From contig JAURDG010000058.1 of assembly GCA_030828025.1 (NCBI GenBank), positions 1-7,657 on the forward strand: DNA of 7,657 nucleotides, in the 5' to 3' direction. This document shows, one piece after another, positions 6,324 to 7,657 of the stretch; position 1 is the first letter of the stretch, and every line of letters starts with the position of its first letter. The translations under genes were made by a program, and so were the position numbers. The DNA is from Flavobacteriaceae bacterium (GTDB lineage: Bacteria > Bacteroidota > Bacteroidia > Flavobacteriales > Flavobacteriaceae). The notes below the pieces were generated by a model, which saw nothing but the letters and a program-made list of their open reading frames with translations, had not been told where the DNA came from and did not search any database.

Positions 6324-7657
6324 TTACCCGTTGCTAATGGCTGTTTGTGCGCGCCTGAAACTGTCTATTGCCACGAAGTAATCTGGATCTTCCAAGACAT
6401 TTACATCACAAATTTTTTCTGCTTTTTTAATCAATTTAACGCAGTCCGCAGACAGGTGCCGAAGATGAATGTTTTTTCCTTTTTTAAGGTAGCGTTCGGT
6501 AAGCTTATTCACGCATTCTATTGCCGATTGATCCATCAGTCGAGAGTCTTTAAAGTCAATAACAACCTCATCTGGATCGTTTTGTACATCAAACTTGCTG
6601 TTGAACAGTTCTATGGAACCAAAAAACAAAGGGCCATAGATTTCATAGTGCTTCACACCGTGATCGTCTATGTGTTTCCGTGCACGAATGCGTTTGGCAT
6701 TTTCCCAAGCAAAAACCAAGGACGAGACCACAACACCTGCCAATACAGCAATGGCCAAATCAAATATTACTGTAAGACCAGTAACCAAAATAATGACAAG
6801 TACATCCGCTTTTGGCACTTTGTTCAACACCTGAAATGAACTCCATGCAAAGGTTCCAAAGACCACCATAAACATCACACCCACCAAAGCAGCAATGGGT
6901 ACTTGCTCAATATAACTAGCACCAAAAAGAACAAAGCACAATAAAGCAATTGCTGCAGTAATTCCCGACAAACGACCACGCCCTCCAGATTTAATGTTGA
7001 TGATGCTTTGCCCAATCATGGCACATCCACCCATACCACCAAAAAACCCGTTGACGATATTGCCCAATCCTTGAGCTGCACATTCGCGATTGCCACTTCC
7101 GTGTGAATCGGTTAACTCATCAATAAGGTTGAGTGTCATTAAAGATTCGATCAAACCAATGGCTGCCAAAATACAGGCGTAAGGCAAGATAAAAAAGAAA
7201 TTATCCATTGTTAGGTCAACAATGGGCACATTAAAACTAGGGAAGCCTGCTTGGATACCATCGCCGCCATTTGCCAAAACAAAAGAGCGCACCGTTTCTG
7301 TTTCTAAATTTCCAAAAATAACGAGTAAGGATACCACGAGTATAGCGGTTAGTGCCGCAGGAATTTTTTTGGTCAAAAAAGGCAAGCCAATCATTATTGC
7401 CATCGTTAGTGCAACAAGACCAATCATGGTGTAAAGTGCTGATCCCGAAAGCCATTGACCTTGGCTTTTAAACATGCCGAGTTGCGAAATAAAAATGACA
7501 ATCGCCAAGCCATTTACAAAGCCCATCATGACCGAATAAGGTATCATGCGAACGAATTTACCAAGACGAAGCACGCCGGCAAAAATCTGAATAACACCAG
7601 CCAAAATGAGCGTAACAAACAAAAATTGAAGTCCTGCCATTTCGCTACCACCTAGAG
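6324..7657 (-). CDS. SulP family inorganic anion transporter with STAS domain, 5' end cut off by window
   Basis: Inner-membrane anion transporter of the SulP (SLC26) family, which carry sulfate, bicarbonate or related anions; the substrate cannot be told here. The reading frame stays open through the window edge at 7657, so the methionine at 7640 is internal and the first helices are missing. Numbering from that methionine, 438 residues are visible. They comprise many hydrophobic segments up to about 313, the conserved [20 protein letters not shown] region (201-220) and the following RGRLSG (221-226), then a cytosolic STAS domain (about 328-420) with the [13 protein letters not shown] segment (361-373), in which S372 sits at the position that is phosphorylated in some STAS proteins. 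The stop is at 6324-6326. The gene is upstream of crtI on the same strand, with a likely terminator between. There is no sign of a carbonic anhydrase fusion. Confidence 0.9.
   Translation of the reverse strand, partial: LGGSEMAGLQFLFVTLILAGVIQIFAGVLRLGKFVRMIPYSVMMGFVNGLAIVIFISQLGMFKSQGQWLSGSALYTMIGLVALTMAIMIGLPFLTKKIPAALTAILVVSLLVIFGNLETETVRSFVLANGGDGIQAGFPSFNVPIVDLTMDNFFFILPYACILAAIGLIESLMTLNLIDELTDSHGSGNRECAAQGLGNIVNGFFGGMGGCAMIGQSIINIKSGGRGRLSGITAAIALLCFVLFGASYIEQVPIAALVGVMFMVVFGTFAWSSFQVLNKVPKADVLVIILVTGLTVIFDLAIAVLAGVVVSSLVFAWENAKRIRARKHIDDHGVKHYEIYGPLFFGSIELFNSKFDVQNDPDEVVIDFKDSRLMDQSAIECVNKLTERYLKKGKNIHLRHLSADCVKLIKKAEKICDVNVLEDPDYFVAIDSFRRAQTAISNG

Noticed and set aside
6315..6839. 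174-residue open frame on the plus strand, antisense to the SulP STAS region
   Set aside because: It lies wholly opposite the well-supported STAS coding sequence, matches no family I recognise and has no ribosome-binding or promoter signal. It is a shadow frame.
6324..7640. Methionine at 7640 as the true start of the SulP protein
   Set aside because: The frame remains open to the window edge, and the visible N-terminal segment corresponds to the interior of the SulP membrane domain, so the gene is cut by the window.
1..7657. New defence, mobile or secondary-metabolite system; tRNA, rRNA, CRISPR array or insertion sequence
   Set aside because: No cloverleaf-like sequence, repeat-spacer array, transposase, integrase, nuclease or toxin-like protein was seen. 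All large frames belong to known metabolic, redox or transport families, apart from one secreted protein of unknown function.

Overview
The window looks like chromosomal DNA of a carotenoid-producing member of the Bacteroidetes, most likely a marine or aquatic Flavobacteriia-type bacterium. The reasons are the moderately AT-rich composition, promoter-like TAnnTTTG -7 boxes in front of several genes, weak or absent Shine-Dalgarno sequences, and proteins that read like flavobacterial family members (CrtI and CrtD desaturases, a CrtA-type oxygenase, and an HMA-plus-MauE/DoxX membrane protein). The genus cannot be named from this sequence alone.

Left block (1-1791, minus strand): crtA, a spheroidene-monooxygenase-type carotenoid C-2 oxygenase, overlaps by 8 bp the start of crtD, a 1-hydroxycarotenoid 3,4-desaturase whose 3' end runs off the window. 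The two look translationally coupled. A 97-bp intergenic gap with back-to-back promoter-like boxes separates them from a plus-strand pair: a secreted, probably beta-propeller protein of unknown function that starts on TTG (1889-2719), and an NAD(P)H-dependent FMN-reductase-type flavoprotein (2773-3306).

Middle and right block (3295-6161, minus strand): crtI (phytoene desaturase), a pirin-family cupin and an HMA-domain membrane protein follow one another with 10-bp gaps, so they are probably one transcription unit read from a promoter near 6224-6231. The last gene of this unit runs into the end of the FMN reductase gene, with a 12-bp convergent overlap. At the right edge, a SulP-family anion transporter with a C-terminal STAS domain (6324-7657, minus) lacks its N-terminus because of the window boundary. 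A hairpin behind it is a likely terminator.

Functionally, CrtI would make lycopene or a similar desaturated backbone. CrtD and CrtA would then modify an acyclic, C-1-hydroxylated end group by 3,4-desaturation and C-2 oxygenation, pointing to myxol- or saproxanthin-like or 2-oxygenated acyclic carotenoids. The other genes needed (crtE, crtB, crtY/crtZ and a cruF/crtC hydratase) are not in this window. No RNA gene, mobile element, CRISPR array or large repeat was seen. No gene-free stretch exceeds 300 bases; the longest gap is 162 bp (6162-6323). I found no convincing new defence or mobile system here: this is ordinary chromosomal metabolism with a few unusual arrangements.
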